In this document: positions 61,448 to 64,000 of the stretch, piece after piece | Position numbering within the stretch: the first letter of the stretch is position 1 | Layout of the letters: every line of letters begins with the position of its first letter | Source: Pratylenchus scribneri | Taxonomy: Eukaryota > Nematoda > Chromadorea > Rhabditida > Pratylenchidae | Length of the DNA stretch: 64,000 nt | NCBI GenBank assembly: GCA_030063045.1 | Contig: JAQSEB010000037.1 | Span: 2,170,001-2,234,000, forward strand | Reading direction: 5' to 3' | Position numbers and translations under genes: made by a program | The notes under the pieces: model-generated | Database searches by the model: none | Told to the model about the DNA's origin: nothing | The model's input: only the letters and a program-made list of their open reading frames with translations

Positions 61448-63043
61448 TCATCCACCCATTTCAATCACAGTGCCCGGAGGGAATGGAGTTGGTCCATTGA
61501 AGAATTCAATTCGATTCGTTTGAAAATGCCATTTTGTACTTGACATTATTTCTGTGCTCGTTGATGATTCTGGTTCATCTTCAACAGTTGTGGTTGGTTC
61601 TTCTTTCACTGTGGTGGATGGTTCAGTAACAGTAGTAGTGGGTGGTTCAGTCTCAGTTGTTGTTGTTGTGATCGTTGTGGTTGTCGTGGTGGTTGTTGTT
61701 GTGGATTCCACTTTGTTGAGGCAATTCTCTGTTTCAGAGCCATGCATGAGGTCATGTTTGTGGACCAAAAATTTATATTGGGGTGAAGGCTGAAAGCATC
61801 ATATTAAGTTGACATTAAATCAGATAAAGAAAAGGCCATTTAAGATGTTTCAAAACTTTTCATTTTAATTTAAACTTCGACTAATTATTTAAGTTTAAAG
61901 ACACCTAATAAGTTTATCTTCCTATGCTTTCTTGAATGGATCAATTTCACGTATAATTTTTAAATCAACTTGAGAGGAATTTGTCCCATTTTTTCCTACT
62001 AATAAATAGGGTTGTCCAAAGTCGGCTTGGATGTTTGGATTTTCAAACTGATAATTTTGTTTAAAATAAGAAAAATCGCAAAAAACCGAGTTTTAAAACC
62101 GACATCTCCCGAAAACCGACTTTGGACAAGCCTAACTTTGAACCATTTCATATTACAACCTCAGGGCATAATTTGGTAAAAAAATTACATAAAATATTTT
62201 CATTGAGCCTGTTTTGCATTCCGGATCTTTCGTTTCGGATGCAATCGAAATTGCATAAATACCAAATTTCTCTCCAGCCGGCAATGTAAAGCTCTTTGGC
62301 TGCCGAAATTCTGTAATCCCTGTCCCTGTCCATTTTTCGCATGAATATTTGAACGTCGTCTCATGTGATTTTTCTTTTTCCTAATTAAAAAATATATTTT
62401 GTTTTCTTTTTTCAAATTTAACTCACTGGGCGTTCAATTTTGCAAAATGGGGCATTATTTTTATATGTACTAAAGAGGATCAAAATCATTAACGAAATAA
62501 ATATTCTCAACTAACTCGGTTTTAATATGTCTAAAATATTCATCATCGTCTTGGCCAACAATGCAAGAAGTTGGAGGAAATTCGTTGGAGTAATCCACAA
62601 TTTTGTATTCCGTGAATGTTTTCATTTCTTTTGACACCAACAATTGAATTGGCATTACCGTCTTTTTCCCGTTGTTTGGACCGTTAGGTTGGTTAATCCA
62701 TCCTTCCATTTCAATTTCGCTGAAATTGACTTATTTTGAATCGTTTAAATTTAAATAAATTTATTTATGCTTGAATCCCCATTCTTTAAATGATTTTCTC
62801 TCACATTCCATCCGCTCGAATAGTGACAATGCCATCGTTTAATTTCGCAAATTTGGTATCCTTCGTGGCACAAACCCAATCCGTCAAATCATCATTTAAA
62901 TATGATTTATCCGTTGCAGTGAGGGATTTGCTTGGCCAAGGGGTTTTTTCAAAATTGGAGTCAACTTCTTTGCTTTGGGTTGAAATGGCCTCAGGCAATG
63001 TCAAGAAATGGAGAAGGAAAAATGGAAGGAAATGGGCTATCAT
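61448..63043 (-). CDS. Secreted six-cysteine protein with Thr-rich stalk, paralogue B, 5 exons
   Basis: Tandem paralogue of the gene at 57732-60558, with the same exon number and intron phases. Exons: 63043-62805, 62719-62516, 62469-62427, 62380-62189, 61789-61448, about 339 residues. It has a signal peptide, MIAHFLPFFLLHFLTLPEAI. The six cysteines match paralogue A: DWVCATKD, TSCIVG, APFCKIE, YSCEKW, PECKTG, ENCLNK. Shared blocks include EYKIVDYSNE with a following DDDEYF, a KW...QPK...GIYAIS block, and PSPQYKFLVH. A threonine-rich stretch with acidic residues follows, then KWHFQTNRIEFFNGPTPFPP and GTVIEMGG. The protein ends in TGA where A has TGG, so the tail is six residues shorter. The function is unknown; it is probably extracellular. 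It is divergent from the CAR-1 gene, with 620 bp between start codons. Confidence 0.75.
62008..62140. mobile_element. Complete short inverted-repeat element of family R3
   Basis: It starts GGGTTGTCCAAAGTCGGCTT, and the reverse complement of its right end reads GTTAGGCTTGTCCAAAGTCG. The AAACCGA-rich interior is shared with several LRP introns. It lies in intron 4 of paralogue B and reveals that the R3 tracts are probably remnants of a MITE. Confidence 0.65.
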
Positions 63044-63663
63044 GTTTTTAAACGATTTTTGATGATTGGAGAATGATTTTTTTCGGGGAAAAAATGAATA
63101 CTGCCCAAATGCCAGCAACAAAATTTATACCACCAAAAAATGGGCAAATTATTCCAAAATAGATGGAATTAATTTATTCAACAAAAATCGACGAATTTTA
63201 TTTTGCATTTTTTTTTTTGATTTTCTAAGAGAAATATATTACATGGAGTTTTGTGAAAAATTCAAATGAAATTCGGGGAAATTTTTTGGGACGATAAATT
63301 CCAGCTCTTACGCCTCTTACTTAAGTATGATTGAGATTAATGTTATCCTCTGGGCATAGGAAAAATGTAAATTAGAGAAATGAAATATGAAAAAGCACGG
63401 AAAATGGGATGGTGGAGAAAATTTATATAGAATTTAGGACTGATTGGAGAAAAATTTTTGCAAATCCCAGATCCAATGATTTTAACAATTCTTTATAAAT
63501 CTTTGATTATAAATCTTTCTGAATCATTAAATTTTGGAGAAAATTAGGCAAAAATTAAATAAATCTGTAAAAAATTTGGCAATATTGCCCCAAATTAAAC
63601 ATTAATTTAATGAATTCATCATCAAAATTTAATTTTATAGAAGAGTCTTGGATATATTGTAAA
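63044..63663. other. Divergent promoter region of paralogue B and the CAR-1 gene
   Basis: AT-rich 620-bp region between divergent start codons. A TTTTATAG at about 63634-63641 just upstream of the CAR-1 ATG could be a spliced-leader acceptor. No other motif stands out. Confidence 0.4.
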
Positions 63664-64000
63664 ATGACCACTCCATACATTGGCAGTAAAATTAGTTTGA
63701 TTTCGCGGTTGGACATTCGCTACGAGGGAGTCCTGCATTCGGGTTGGTGATTTCGGACAATTTTCTATTGATTTGGGCCAAAATTTGATTGAGAATTGTG
63801 GAAATGGAATTTTTCGATCCTTTTGCCATTTAAACCGAAATCTTATTGGAATAATTAACGAAAAATGGAATTTCTGGAAAATTAAAACCTAATAAAATTA
63901 AGCCAAAAGTGTCACCTAAAAGCCTAAAACTCAATTTGAATTTTACTTAATTTTACCTTTCCACTATTCCAGTGGACCCAATCGACTCGACCATTTCCCT
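63664..64000 (+). CDS. car-1: CAR-1/LSM14 (RAP55/Trailer hitch) family, 5' part only
   Basis: LSM14-family proteins are cytoplasmic mRNP components that repress and store mRNAs with DDX6-type helicases in P granules and P bodies. Exon 1, 63664-63742, encodes MTTPYIGSKISLISRLDIRY then EGVLHS; exon 2 starts at 63973 and continues VDPIDSTIS to the window edge. This is the start of the N-terminal LSm domain (the family pattern is PYIGSKISLISKxxIRYEG). The intron is phase 1 (63743-63972). The gene is truncated by the window; the FDF and RGG regions would lie to the right. Confidence 0.88.

Noticed and set aside
62470..62709. Separate 79-codon minus-strand gene
   Set aside because: It is exon 2 of paralogue B read through its donor; it aligns with exon 2 of paralogue A and joins in frame to flanking exons.

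Overview
The window looks like nuclear DNA from a nematode. It is AT-rich, the genes have many small introns, and intergenic and intronic space is full of short inverted-repeat elements and minisatellites. Every recognisable gene is the nematode or animal version of a conserved family. Frequent GC-AG introns and AAG acceptors would fit a tylenchid plant parasite of the cyst-nematode type, but that is a guess.

Layout, left to right. (1) 377-9925 (+): a 16-exon MEKK4/MTK-1-type MAP3K. One of its introns holds a 2.1 kb array of a 24-bp repeat. (2) 10770-12805 (+): a 9-exon TMEM231 homologue, a ciliary transition-zone membrane protein, with a perfect RFX/DAF-19 X-box about 340 bp upstream. (3) 12806-18817: 6 kb without a convincing gene. 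It holds two more arrays of the same 24-bp unit (one inverted) and a GC-richer, pyrimidine-rich block. (4) 18818-57396 (+): one very large gene, an LRP2/megalin (C. elegans LRP-1) homologue. I resolve it into 50 exons that stay in frame and encode about 4,857 residues: LDL-receptor class A clusters of 6, 8, 10 and 11 repeats, eight YWTD propellers in a 2-4-1-1 arrangement, one membrane span and NPVY endocytosis motifs. (5) 57732-60558 and 61448-63043 (both -): tandem paralogues for an unrecognised secreted protein with six conserved cysteines, a threonine-rich stalk and a conserved C-terminal tail. (6) 63664-end (+): the first two exons of a CAR-1/LSM14 RNA-binding protein, divergent from the second paralogue.

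The genes do not form a pathway. They are neighbours: a stress MAP3K, a cilium gate protein, an endocytic receptor, two secreted proteins and an mRNP protein. The unusual content is in the non-coding DNA: 27-bp intronic repeats whose every unit resembles a 3' splice site, a 24-bp minisatellite at three loci with higher-order structure, several short inverted-repeat element families, and relaxed splice sites. All exon boundaries were read by eye from splice signals, reading frame and family similarity; no alignment or transcript data were available.
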